The position numbers were made by a program, and so were the translations under genes. 64,000 nt of DNA from Devosia nitrariae (lineage in GTDB: Bacteria; Pseudomonadota; Alphaproteobacteria; Rhizobiales; Devosiaceae), in contig NZ_BSNS01000012.1 in the NCBI RefSeq assembly GCF_030160115.1, positions 1-64,000 on the forward strand. The letters are read 5' to 3'. Under the pieces are notes generated by a model that made no database searches, was not told the origin of the DNA, and saw nothing but the letters and a program-made list of their open reading frames with translations. Positions 36,958-45,242 of this stretch are shown here, one piece after another (the first letter of the stretch is position 1; each line of letters starts with the position of its first letter).

Positions 36958-38250
36958 CTAGAGAACGGATTTGGCCCTTGCGCCTGCGACATAGGCTTCG
37001 GCAACGCTCCGATCGTCTCCTAGGGTCTGGAGGAGGAATAATTCCTCAGCGAGGGTTTCGACAGTCGACATTCGTAGGGCCATGGCGGGCGTCGCACGCG
37101 CATCGAGCACGACGAGGTCGGCGGAGGCACCCGGCATGATCGATCCGATAGTGCCTTCGAGCAAGAGCGCCCTCGCGTTGCCGAGGGTCGTCATGTAGAA
37201 CGCATTGAGCGGCGTCAGCCTCTGGCCGCGCAGCTGCAGCACCTTGTAAGCCTCGTCCAGCGTGCGCAGCATCGAATAGCTCGTCCCCCCGCCAATGTCG
37301 GTCGCAACACCTATTCGCACCCCGCATTGTCTCAGACGCTGATGGTCGAAAAGGCCGCTGCCGAGGAAGAGATTGGAGGTGGGACAGAAGACCGCCACCG
37401 CCCCGGTCTCCCCCATGAGCTTGGCCTCGCGGTGGCTCAGATGAATGGCATGCCCCATCAAGCTCCTGGGGCTGAGGAGGCCGTAATCCTCGTAGATGCC
37501 CGCATAGTCCTTGGCCTGTGGATAGAGCTCCATGGCATAGGTCACCTCGGCGGCATTTTCCGAGAGGTGGGTCTGCATGTAGCAGTCCGGGTGCTCGCCG
37601 ACGAGCGCGCGTGTGGCCTCCATCTGCTCGGGCGTCGAGGTCAGCGCGAATCGCGGCGAGATGGCATAAAGACCCCTGCCCCGTCCGTGCCAGCGCGCGA
37701 TGAGCGCCGTGGTGTCGTCGTAGCCCGATTGCGCCGTATCGAGTAGCGGCTCGGGCGCATTGCGGTCCATCATCACCTTGCCGCCGATCATCAGCATGTT
37801 GCGCTTTTCGGCTTCGGCGAAATAGGCATCGACCGATTGCGGGTGCACCGAGCAATAGGCGACAGCGGTGGTCGTGCCGTGGCGGATGAGTTCGTCGTAG
37901 AAGGCGGAAACGACGTGGTCGGCGTGCCCTTGCTCGGCGAACTTCTGTTCGGCAACGAAGGTATAGGTATTGAGCCACTCGAGCAGCGAGCCGGCGTACG
38001 AGGCAATCATCTGGCTCTGCACATAGTGCAGGTGCGTGTCGATGAAACCGGGCATGATGAGGTGCGGCCGGTGGTCGAATATCTCGGCGCCGGCGGCGAG
38101 CGCCGGCGAATAATCGGTGAGCTCGACCACCTTGCCGTCTTCTATGACGACCGCGCCGTCCTCCAGATACCGGTAGCTTTCGGTATCCTCGAGACCCTGC
38201 GGCTCGTCGAGGAAGGTCAGCACGCGCCCGCGCAGGATCGTGCGGCTCAT
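36958..38250 (-). CDS. guaD: guanine deaminase
   Basis: Zinc amidohydrolase of 430 residues converting guanine to xanthine. Metal-binding and active-site motifs: [56 protein letters not shown], and GVATDIGGGTSYSMLRTLDE. These match bacterial GuaD. ATG at 38250 overlaps the puuD stop as ATGA. The short extension to 38274 is inside puuD. Confidence 0.93.
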   Translation of the reverse strand: MSRTILRGRVLTFLDEPQGLEDTESYRYLEDGAVVIEDGKVVELTDYSPALAAGAEIFDHRPHLIMPGFIDTHLHYVQSQMIASYAGSLLEWLNTYTFVAEQKFAEQGHADHVVSAFYDELIRHGTTTAVAYCSVHPQSVDAYFAEAEKRNMLMIGGKVMMDRNAPEPLLDTAQSGYDDTTALIARWHGRGRGLYAISPRFALTSTPEQMEATRALVGEHPDCYMQTHLSENAAEVTYAMELYPQAKDYAGIYEDYGLLSPRSLMGHAIHLSHREAKLMGETGAVAVFCPTSNLFLGSGLFDHQRLRQCGVRIGVATDIGGGTSYSMLRTLDEAYKVLQLRGQRLTPLNAFYMTTLGNARALLLEGTIGSIMPGASADLVVLDARATPAMALRMSTVETLAEELFLLQTLGDDRSVAEAYVAGARAKSVL

Positions 38251-39470
38251 CGGCCCGAGCCCTCGCGGTACCACTCGACGAGGATCGCGCGTTCCTCGTC
38301 GGTCATCTCGGTCACGTTTCCCGGCGGCATGGCGTGGCTCCAGCCGGCCTGGATGACGACCTCATGCGCGGAGTTGGCAATGGCGATATCATTGTCGAGG
38401 ATGACGTTCTTGGGCGCTTGGTGGATGCCGGGCCAGACAGGCTCAGCCGTATGACACATGGAGCAGCGGGTCTGGACCGTCATGCTGGCAGCTGCGAAAT
38501 GCTCGGCCTCGAGAAACGGGCCGGCGCCATGAGATGCCACCTCCGCCGCTGAACCGTTGATCTTGGGGCCGGTCGAAAGCCAGGCGATCACCAGCATGAG
38601 GACCACGGCCGCCGCCCAGGTCCAGTGCGGGTTACCCTTGCGCGCATGCCTGGTGTTGAAATAGTGCCGGATGACGACGCCGACGAGGAAGATCAGCGAG
38701 GCGATGATCCAGTTCCACTGCGTGGCGAAGGCCAGCGGATAGTGGCTGGAGAGCATGAAGAAGACGACGGGCAGCGTCAGGTAGTTGTTGTGCAGCGAAC
38801 GCTGCTTGGCGATCTTGCCGTATTTGGCGTCCGGCACGCGCCCGGCCTTGAGGTCCGCCACCACGATTTTCTGGTTCGGAATGATGATCATGAACACGTT
38901 GGCGCTCATGATCGTAGCGGTGAAAGCGCCCATGTGGAGGAGCGCCGCGCGGCCGGTGAACACCTGCGTATAGGCCCAGGCCATTGCAGTCAGCAGCACG
39001 AACAGCACCAGCATCAGCCCGTTCTGGCTCTCCCCGATCGGAGACTTACAGAGCGTATCGTAGATGATGAAGCCGACGGCGATCGAAGCCAAGGAGATGA
39101 GGATTGCGCCCCACTGCGGGACGTCGAGGACGTTGCGATCGATGAGGTAGATGTCGGCCCCGACATAGTAGACGATGACGAGGAGCGAGAAGCCGGACAG
39201 CCAGGTGGCATAGCTCTCCCACTTGAACCAGGTCAGGTGCTCGGGCAGGAACTCCGGCGCCACCAGGTATTTCTGAATATGATAAAAGCCCCCTCCATGC
39301 ACCTGCCACTCCTCGCCATGGGCGAGCGGCGGCAGGCTCGAGGTTTTCCTCAACCCCAGGTCCAGCGAGATGAAATAGAAGGACGAGCCGATCCAGGCGA
39401 TGGCCGTGACCACATGCAGCCAGCGCGCCGCAAAGCTCAGCCATTCCCAAAAGATTGCGAAGTCGCCCAT
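38247..39470 (-). CDS. puuD: membrane urate hydroxylase with C-terminal cytochrome c
   Basis: Oxidizes urate to 5-hydroxyisourate and passes electrons to the respiratory chain, unlike the soluble HpxO or peroxide-forming uricase. The N-terminal ~300 residues have about eight transmembrane helices (e.g. WLHVVTAIAWIGSSFYFI). A C-terminal cytochrome c domain carries CSMCH near residue 335, with a Met ligand candidate in SHAMPPGNVTEM. The length of 407 aa is usual. ATG at 39470 starts MGDFAIFWEWLSFAARW. Overlaps guaD by 4 bp. Confidence 0.93.
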   Translation of the reverse strand: MGDFAIFWEWLSFAARWLHVVTAIAWIGSSFYFISLDLGLRKTSSLPPLAHGEEWQVHGGGFYHIQKYLVAPEFLPEHLTWFKWESYATWLSGFSLLVIVYYVGADIYLIDRNVLDVPQWGAILISLASIAVGFIIYDTLCKSPIGESQNGLMLVLFVLLTAMAWAYTQVFTGRAALLHMGAFTATIMSANVFMIIIPNQKIVVADLKAGRVPDAKYGKIAKQRSLHNNYLTLPVVFFMLSSHYPLAFATQWNWIIASLIFLVGVVIRHYFNTRHARKGNPHWTWAAAVVLMLVIAWLSTGPKINGSAAEVASHGAGPFLEAEHFAAASMTVQTRCSMCHTAEPVWPGIHQAPKNVILDNDIAIANSAHEVVIQAGWSHAMPPGNVTEMTDEERAILVEWYREGSGR

Positions 39471-39515
39471 TCTCGTTTCCCTGTTTCGGAGCCTTGACGT
39501 GCCACAAGCACGGTG

Positions 39516-39619
39516 GGCTTCCCTCCCCCTAGAGGGGAGGGATTGAGGGTAGGGGTGGTTCAGCTGGCCGCCGATGGACCCCCTCCCCCGACCCCTCCCC
39601 TCAAGGGGGAAGGGAGCCC
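39516..39619. repeat. 104-bp palindromic intergenic element
   Basis: Outer arms GGGCTTCCCTCCCC (from 39516) and GGGGGAAGGGAGCCC (to 39619) pair, with further complementary C-rich and G-rich blocks inside (e.g. GAGGGTAGGGGTGG with CCCCCTCCCCCGACCCC). It is of the same general kind as the element at 10381-10539 (both contain CTCCC...GGGAG hairpins), here between puuD and the end of the xdh/importer operon. Confidence 0.65.
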
Positions 39620-39639
39620 CAGCCCAGGTGGTCAGCATG

Positions 39640-39665
39640 AAAAGAGGCGGGACAAGCCCGCCTCT
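39640..39665 (-). terminator. intrinsic terminator of the xdh/importer operon
   Basis: On the minus strand, the stem GAGGCGGG / CCCGCCTC (39657-39664 and 39644-39651, 5-base loop) is followed directly by TTTT. It lies 22 bases after the stop of the substrate-binding gene, so it ends the uraH-to-binding-protein transcript. Confidence 0.8.
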
Positions 39666-39687
39666 CCCGATTTCCCACGGGCGCTAG

Positions 39688-40776
39688 TTACGCCGGCGGA
39701 ATGACGCCCTCCACATACCAGTCCATGGTGAGCAGTTGCTCGTCGGTCATGGTCTCACCCGCCGCAACGCGCTCGGCACCGGTGTGGTCGTTGATCGGGC
39801 CGGTGAAGATGTGGAGCGAGCCGTCGATTTGCCCGTTCTTGACCGCCTCGGCCGCCGCGACGACGTCCTCGGGAATCTTCTCGTTGTAGGCCCCGATCTG
39901 CACCTCGCCCTCCTTGAGGCCAGGCCAACGGTCCCCGCTTGTCCAGGTGCCGTCGATCACCGCCTGCGCGGCTTCGACATAGTGCGGTCCCCAATTGTCG
40001 ATGATGGAGGTCAATTGCGCGTTGGGCGCGAAAGCGCTCATGTCCGCGCCCTGGCCGAAGCCGCCGACGATCCCCCGTTCCTCGGCCACCTGCAGCGCCG
40101 CCGGCCCGTCGGTGTGCTGAGCGATGATGTCGATACCCTGGTCGACCATGGCGCGGGCCGCGTCCGCTTCGCGAGCCGGATCGTTCCAGGTCGAGATGTA
40201 GACGGGCGTCATCGTGAAATCGGGATTGACTTTGCGGGCGGCGAGCGCGAACGCATTGATGCCCATCACCACCTCGGGGATCGGGAACGAGCCGATATAG
40301 CCACCTTTGCCGGTCTTCGACATGTGCCCCGCGATGGTCCCGCACACCGCCCGACCTTCGTAGAAGCGGGCGTTGTAGGTGGCGACATTGTCCGAGCGCT
40401 GGTAGCCGGTCGCGTGCTCGAACTTCACGTCCGGGAACTGCTGGGCGACTTTGAGGACATAGTCGCCATAGCCGAAGCTGGTCGCAAAGATCAGTTTGTG
40501 ACCCGACTGGGCCAGTTCTCGCAGTACGCGCTCGCTGTCCGGCCCTTCCGGCACATTCTCGACATAGGTGGTTTCGACAGCATCCCCGAGCTGCTCCTCG
40601 AGATAGATTCTGCCTTGGTTGTGCGCGTAGTTCCAGCCATTGTCGTTGATGGTCCCGATATACATGAACCCGACCTTCAAAGGACCATCCTGCGCCAGCG
40701 CGCGGCCGCCGACCAGCGGCAGGGCCGCCGCGGCCCCGCCCAGGACAAGGACGTTGCGGCGATTGAACTTCATCAT
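39688..40776 (-). CDS. BMP family ABC transporter substrate-binding protein
   Basis: Periplasmic binding protein of the basic membrane protein (PnrA/Med-like) family, 362 residues, which binds nucleosides or purines. The signal region MMKFNRRNVLVLGGAAAALP has a twin-arginine-like NRR and ends near RALAQ. Family segments: VGFMYIGTINDNGWNYAHNQ, GHKLIFATSFGYGD, GINAFALAARKVNPDF and QHTDGPAALQVAEERG. A strong AGGAGAG lies upstream. Last gene of the operon; with xdh genes upstream, a purine substrate is likely. Confidence 0.9.
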   Translation of the reverse strand: MMKFNRRNVLVLGGAAAALPLVGGRALAQDGPLKVGFMYIGTINDNGWNYAHNQGRIYLEEQLGDAVETTYVENVPEGPDSERVLRELAQSGHKLIFATSFGYGDYVLKVAQQFPDVKFEHATGYQRSDNVATYNARFYEGRAVCGTIAGHMSKTGKGGYIGSFPIPEVVMGINAFALAARKVNPDFTMTPVYISTWNDPAREADAARAMVDQGIDIIAQHTDGPAALQVAEERGIVGGFGQGADMSAFAPNAQLTSIIDNWGPHYVEAAQAVIDGTWTSGDRWPGLKEGEVQIGAYNEKIPEDVVAAAEAVKNGQIDGSLHIFTGPINDHTGAERVAAGETMTDEQLLTMDWYVEGVIPPA

Positions 40777-40831
40777 GTTTCTCTCCTGATTTGATCTTTT
40801 TCAGTCATTAGGGAAGGCGTTGTCCGCTCTC

Positions 40832-41761
40832 CTAATTGGTTGCGAGGAACGGCTTGCCGAGGCAAGCGGGCGCGCTCGTGCTGCCCGCCCGCCGCAGCGA
40901 GATCAGCACCAGGACAACGACGGTGGCGATATAGGGCATCGCCGCCCACAGTTCGGCGGGAACCGCCGAGAGCGGACCGCCGCCGGCCTTGGAATAGAGC
41001 TCGACGGTCATGACCAGCCCGAAGAGATAGGCGCCGGCCAGCAGCCGGAACGGGCGCCACGAGGCAAAGACGACGAGGGCAACCGCGATCCATCCGCGTC
41101 CGGCCGTCATCCGCTCGGCCCATTGCGGGGTAAGAAGCAGCGGGAACGCCGCGCCGGCGATCCCCGCCATCGCTCCGCCGAAAGCAACCGCCGCGTAGCG
41201 GATGCTAATGACCGAATAGCCGATGGAATGGGCCGAAAGGTCGTTCTCGCCGACGGCGCGCAGGATCAGGCCGGGACGCGTACGCTTGAGGAACCACCAG
41301 ACGACAAAGACCATGATGAGCGAGAAATAGACCAGCGGCGAGTGGCCGAAGACGAGGCGCCAGACCGGATGTCCGGCGAGCTCTGCCGGAAAGACCGAGC
41401 GGAAGATGCCGACCGGCCGGGCAGAATACTCCTGCCCGGCGAGCGCCGAAAAGCCGGTACCGAAAATGGTCAGCGCCAGGCCTGTCGCCACCTGGTTAGC
41501 CGAAAGGCTGAGGGTCAGGAAAGCGAAGATCATCGAGGACAATAGGCCGGCCACCGCCGCTGCGAACACCGCGAGCCACGGATTGCCGGTCGTGAACATG
41601 ACGATGAAACCGGTGACCGCACCGATCAGCATCATCCCCTCGACCCCGAGATTGAGGACACCCGCCTTCTCGACGACCAGTTCCCCGAGCGCGGCGATGA
41701 GGATCGGCGTCGAGGCGCCGATAACCGTGATGACGACGGCGATGAGGAGATCGGTGCTCAT
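40832..41761 (-). CDS. nucleoside/purine ABC transporter permease
   Basis: Permease of 309 residues (BPD_transp_2) of the BMP-type nucleoside importer. Hydrophobic helices alternate with GELVVEKAGVLNLGVEGMML near the N-terminus, a motif diagnostic of this permease pair, and GENDLSAHSIGYSVISIR in the central loop. Its ATG overlaps the stop of the other permease as ATGA. The binding protein follows after 55 bp. Confidence 0.9.
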   Translation of the reverse strand: MSTDLLIAVVITVIGASTPILIAALGELVVEKAGVLNLGVEGMMLIGAVTGFIVMFTTGNPWLAVFAAAVAGLLSSMIFAFLTLSLSANQVATGLALTIFGTGFSALAGQEYSARPVGIFRSVFPAELAGHPVWRLVFGHSPLVYFSLIMVFVVWWFLKRTRPGLILRAVGENDLSAHSIGYSVISIRYAAVAFGGAMAGIAGAAFPLLLTPQWAERMTAGRGWIAVALVVFASWRPFRLLAGAYLFGLVMTVELYSKAGGGPLSAVPAELWAAMPYIATVVVLVLISLRRAGSTSAPACLGKPFLATN

Positions 41762-42840
41762 GCCCGCGCCTCCGCGCTCTGGTGCACCACGCGTTTAACT
41801 CGATAGCGCACGAGGATGTCTCCGGCGAGGAGGAAGAAGAGCATCATCGCCTGGAAGATGCCGGCAGCCGCGGCCGGCAGGCCAATGGTCGTCTGGGCGA
41901 GTTCACCGCCGACGAAGGTGATGGCGAGCACGATCGCGGCGAAGATGACACCCAGCGGATCGAGCCGACCAAGGAAGGCGACGATAATGGCAGTAAAGCC
42001 GTAGCCGGTTGGAAAGCCGGGCACGAGCCGCTGGAAGGGCCCGGCGACCTCCAGCATGCCGGCAAGCCCCGCGAGCCCGCCGCTGACGAGAAACGCAAGC
42101 CAGATGGTGCGGTTCTCGCTGAACCCGCCATAGCGGGCAGCGTGCGGGGCCGCGCCCACTACCCGGATCTGGAAGCCGAACAGCGAGCGGGTCATGACGA
42201 ACCAGACAAGGAGCGCAACGACAATGGCGATCGGCACCCCGAGATGGACGATGGTGCCGGGAATGATCGTCGGCAGGCGCGCCGCTTCCGAAAAGATCCG
42301 CGTTTGTGGAAAGCCCATGCCCATTGGGTCCTTCCAGGGCGCGCGTACGAGGTAATAAATGAGCTGCACCGAGGCGTAGGTCAGCATCAGGCTGGTCAGG
42401 ATCTCGTTGACCCCGAGCCTGGTGCGCAGCACCGCCGGGATCGCCGCATAGGCCGCGCCGCCGGCGATACCGGCAATGGCCATCAGCGGCAGCACCCACC
42501 AGCCCGTGACGCCATAGGTGGTGAGTGCAACCCCGGTCGCGAAGACGCCGCCCATGACGTACTGCCCCTCGGCGCCGATATTCCACACGTTAGCGCGGTA
42601 GGCGACCGCGAGCCCCACACCGATGATGATGAGCGGTGCCGCCTTGATGCCGAGGTCCTGCCATTTGTAGGAGTTGGTGAGCGGGGTGAGAAAGATCTCC
42701 CTCACCGCTCCCATGCCGTCATAGCCGATGAGCGAAAAGATCGCCCCCCCGATGAGCATGGTCAGCACTACCGCCGCCACGGGTGTCAGATAGAGCATGG
42801 CCTGGCTCGGCCGCGGGCGCTTCTCAAGCTTGAACTGCAA
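41758..42840 (-). CDS. nucleoside/purine ABC transporter permease
   Basis: Second permease, 360 residues. Features include AYRANVWNIGAEGQYVMGGV, AAIPAVLRTRLGVNEILTSL with MLTYASVQLI, and GAAPHAARYGGFSENRTIW, which belong to the YufP/NupP-type member of the pair. It overlaps the ATPase gene by 17 bp upstream and the second permease by 4 bp downstream, giving near-continuous translational coupling. Confidence 0.9.
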   Translation of the reverse strand: MQFKLEKRPRPSQAMLYLTPVAAVVLTMLIGGAIFSLIGYDGMGAVREIFLTPLTNSYKWQDLGIKAAPLIIIGVGLAVAYRANVWNIGAEGQYVMGGVFATGVALTTYGVTGWWVLPLMAIAGIAGGAAYAAIPAVLRTRLGVNEILTSLMLTYASVQLIYYLVRAPWKDPMGMGFPQTRIFSEAARLPTIIPGTIVHLGVPIAIVVALLVWFVMTRSLFGFQIRVVGAAPHAARYGGFSENRTIWLAFLVSGGLAGLAGMLEVAGPFQRLVPGFPTGYGFTAIIVAFLGRLDPLGVIFAAIVLAITFVGGELAQTTIGLPAAAAGIFQAMMLFFLLAGDILVRYRVKRVVHQSAEARA

Positions 42841-44389
42841 CGCCGCCTCCGGCTTCGATGCTGACCTGTTCGGGCGTGCCGTGCACCCCGCCCATCAAGA
42901 GGCCGAGCTCCTCGATCGAGGCCTCGCCGACCTCGAGCGTGCGACTGAGCCGCCCCTCATTGATGACGGCGAGCGTGTCGCAAAGCGTCAGAAGCTCGTC
43001 GAGGTCCTGGCTGATGACGACGATGGCCGAGCCTGCGGCGGCAAGGTCGACCAGCGCCTGATGGATGGCGGCGGCCGCGCCGGCATCGACCCCCCAGGTC
43101 GGCTGGCAGACGACCAGCACCGACGGGCGCTGCAGGATCTCCCGGCCCATGATGAACTTCTGCAGGTTTCCACCCGAGAGGGAACTCGCCATCGACAGCG
43201 GTCCCAGCGCCTTGACGGCGAATTCGGCGATGACGCGGCCCGTATAGGTTCGCGCCGCGCCTGAATCGATGAGGCCGCCAACGACCATTTTCAGCCTGTC
43301 GCGGGCGGTGAGCACGCTGTTGTCGGCAAGGGTGAAGTCGCCGACGGCAGCATGGCCGTTGCGCTCTTCAGGAACAGCGCAAAGTCCGAGCTTACGCCGT
43401 CCGGTGGTGTCGAGGAGCCCGAGCGGGTGCCCCTCGAGGGTGATCGCCTGGCTGTTCTCGCCGAGCACCTCGCCCGAGAGCGCATCGAGCAGCGCATTCT
43501 GCCCGTTGCCGGCAACCCCTGCGATGCCGAAGATCTCACCCGCCCTGACGCTGAAACCGACGTCTTCGACGGCGATACCGAACTCATCCTCCGCCTTGGT
43601 CGACAAACCGCTGACGATGAGTTTGGGCTCGCCGAACGTGCGGTTGGGATCCTTCTTGATGTCTTTGAGGCTCGCCCCGATCATCCTCTCGGCCATCGAG
43701 CGCGAGGTCTCCTGCTTCGGATCGCAGGTGGCGACGACCTTGCCACCTCGCAGTATGGTGGCCGTATCGCAGAGCGCCTTGATCTCGTGCAGTTTGTGGG
43801 AAATGTAGAGGATCGAGCAGCCTTGGGCGGCGACCTGCCGCAAGGTCTTGAACAGCGCCTCGACCTCCTGTGGGGTCAAGACCGATGTCGGCTCGTCCAT
43901 GATGAGGAGCTTGGGATTGAGGAGCAGCGCGCGCACGATCTCGATACGCTGACGCTCGCCGACCGAGAGGGTGGCAACGATCCGACGCGGATCGAGGTTC
44001 AGGCCATAGGCAATCATGACCTCGCGGATGCGCGCCTCGAGGTCGCGCGATCGGATCGAAGCGTCCATGCCGAGCGCGATGTTCTCCAGCACCGTCAGCG
44101 CCTCGAAGAGCGAGAAGTGCTGGAACACCATGCCGATGCCGAGCTTGCGCGCCTGCTTGGGATTGGCGATCTCGACCCGCTCGCCATCAAAGGCGATCTC
44201 GCCGGCATCGGGAGCCATGATGCCGTAGATCATCTTGACCAGTGTCGACTTGCCCGCCCCGTTTTCGCCGAGCAGCGCGTGGATGTCGCCGGGCCGCACC
44301 GAAAAGGTGACACGATCGTTGGCGAGGACGCCGGGGAACTGCTTGGTGATGCCCGAAAGCTGCAACCGGAAAGGCAGGTTAGCGTCCAT
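42824..44389 (-). CDS. nucleoside/purine ABC transporter ATP-binding protein, double domain
   Basis: ATPase of 521 residues with two nucleotide-binding domains. The first has Walker A GENGAGKSTLVKMIYG, signature TLSVGERQRIEIVRAL and Walker B LLIMDEPTSVLTP. The second has a Walker A variant GVAGNGQNALLDALSG without the GKS/T lysine, plus SLSGGNLQKFIMGREIL, as is usual in this family. ATG at 44389 gives MDANLPFRLQLSGITKQFPG; the gene start overlaps the xdhC end by 11 bp. Confidence 0.9.
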   Translation of the reverse strand: MDANLPFRLQLSGITKQFPGVLANDRVTFSVRPGDIHALLGENGAGKSTLVKMIYGIMAPDAGEIAFDGERVEIANPKQARKLGIGMVFQHFSLFEALTVLENIALGMDASIRSRDLEARIREVMIAYGLNLDPRRIVATLSVGERQRIEIVRALLLNPKLLIMDEPTSVLTPQEVEALFKTLRQVAAQGCSILYISHKLHEIKALCDTATILRGGKVVATCDPKQETSRSMAERMIGASLKDIKKDPNRTFGEPKLIVSGLSTKAEDEFGIAVEDVGFSVRAGEIFGIAGVAGNGQNALLDALSGEVLGENSQAITLEGHPLGLLDTTGRRKLGLCAVPEERNGHAAVGDFTLADNSVLTARDRLKMVVGGLIDSGAARTYTGRVIAEFAVKALGPLSMASSLSGGNLQKFIMGREILQRPSVLVVCQPTWGVDAGAAAAIHQALVDLAAAGSAIVVISQDLDELLTLCDTLAVINEGRLSRTLEVGEASIEELGLLMGGVHGTPEQVSIEAGGGVAVQA

Positions 44390-45242
44390 CGACGGCTCCC
44401 GATTCGATCGTGGCCGGCCGGCTTGCACCAGAAACTTCCCGTCGCCCAATGTGGACCATTATTTCGGCTGCCGCCAGAGCCGCAATGACTTCCGGCCGCT
44501 TATCCCCAATCCCCATCTGCCCGATGGGCAGGGTAAGCCGATCGAGCGCCGGGAGATCGCCGCCTTCGGAAAGGAACCACTTGGCAAAGCGCGCCCGCTT
44601 CGTCCTCGATCCGACCATGCCGACATAGGGCGCATCAGTCCGATTCAACGCTTCCGCGGCGATGAGGAAATCGAGCGCGTGGTCGTGGGTGAGGATCACA
44701 TAGGCACTGCCGCGGGGCGCCGAGCGCACCACTGCTTCGGGCATGGCCGAAGCATGTGTCGAGACGTTCTCGGGCAGGTCGCTCAGTTCCTCGCGGCGGG
44801 TGTCGACAACATGCGTCTTGACCGGCAGCAGGGCGAGGCACCGCGCAAGCGCGCGTCCGACATGGCCCGCGCCGAAGACGTAGACATGCGGCCGCTCCGC
44901 TTCCTCCGCCGCGAGCCGCGCCGAGAGTTCCCGCGCCAGGTCCGGCGTCACGTGCCGAAGGCTCACCCCGACCCTGCCGCCGCAGCACTGGCCGATCTCG
45001 GGCCCGAGCGGCACGTCCATCACCTCGCTGGCGCGGCGTGCAGCGATAAGCCGCCGTGCATGGGCAATGACCAGGTATTCGAGCGCTCCGCCCCCTATGG
45101 TGCCAAAAATCGATTCTGCGCCGACGAGCATAAACGTGCCCTGCGCGCGTGGGCTCGACCCGCGGACAGTGGTCAGTTCGGCGACGATGGCGACGGGCTC
45201 GCGGGAAAGAAACGTGGCGACGTCCGGCACCAGACGGGTCAT
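44379..45242 (-). CDS. xdhC: xanthine dehydrogenase accessory protein XdhC
   Basis: Chaperone that inserts sulfurated molybdenum cofactor into xanthine dehydrogenase. The N-terminal domain carries TTVRGSSPRAQGTFMLV and EIGQCCGGRVGVSL, the CCGG motif of XdhC. The C-terminal Rossmann domain begins VYVFGAGHVGRALARCL and continues to VGMVGSRTKRARF. Length 287 aa is typical. Its ATG shares one base with the xdhB stop (TGATG), so coupling is tight. Confidence 0.93.
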   Translation of the reverse strand: MTRLVPDVATFLSREPVAIVAELTTVRGSSPRAQGTFMLVGAESIFGTIGGGALEYLVIAHARRLIAARRASEVMDVPLGPEIGQCCGGRVGVSLRHVTPDLARELSARLAAEEAERPHVYVFGAGHVGRALARCLALLPVKTHVVDTRREELSDLPENVSTHASAMPEAVVRSAPRGSAYVILTHDHALDFLIAAEALNRTDAPYVGMVGSRTKRARFAKWFLSEGGDLPALDRLTLPIGQMGIGDKRPEVIAALAAAEIMVHIGRREVSGASRPATIESGAVDGR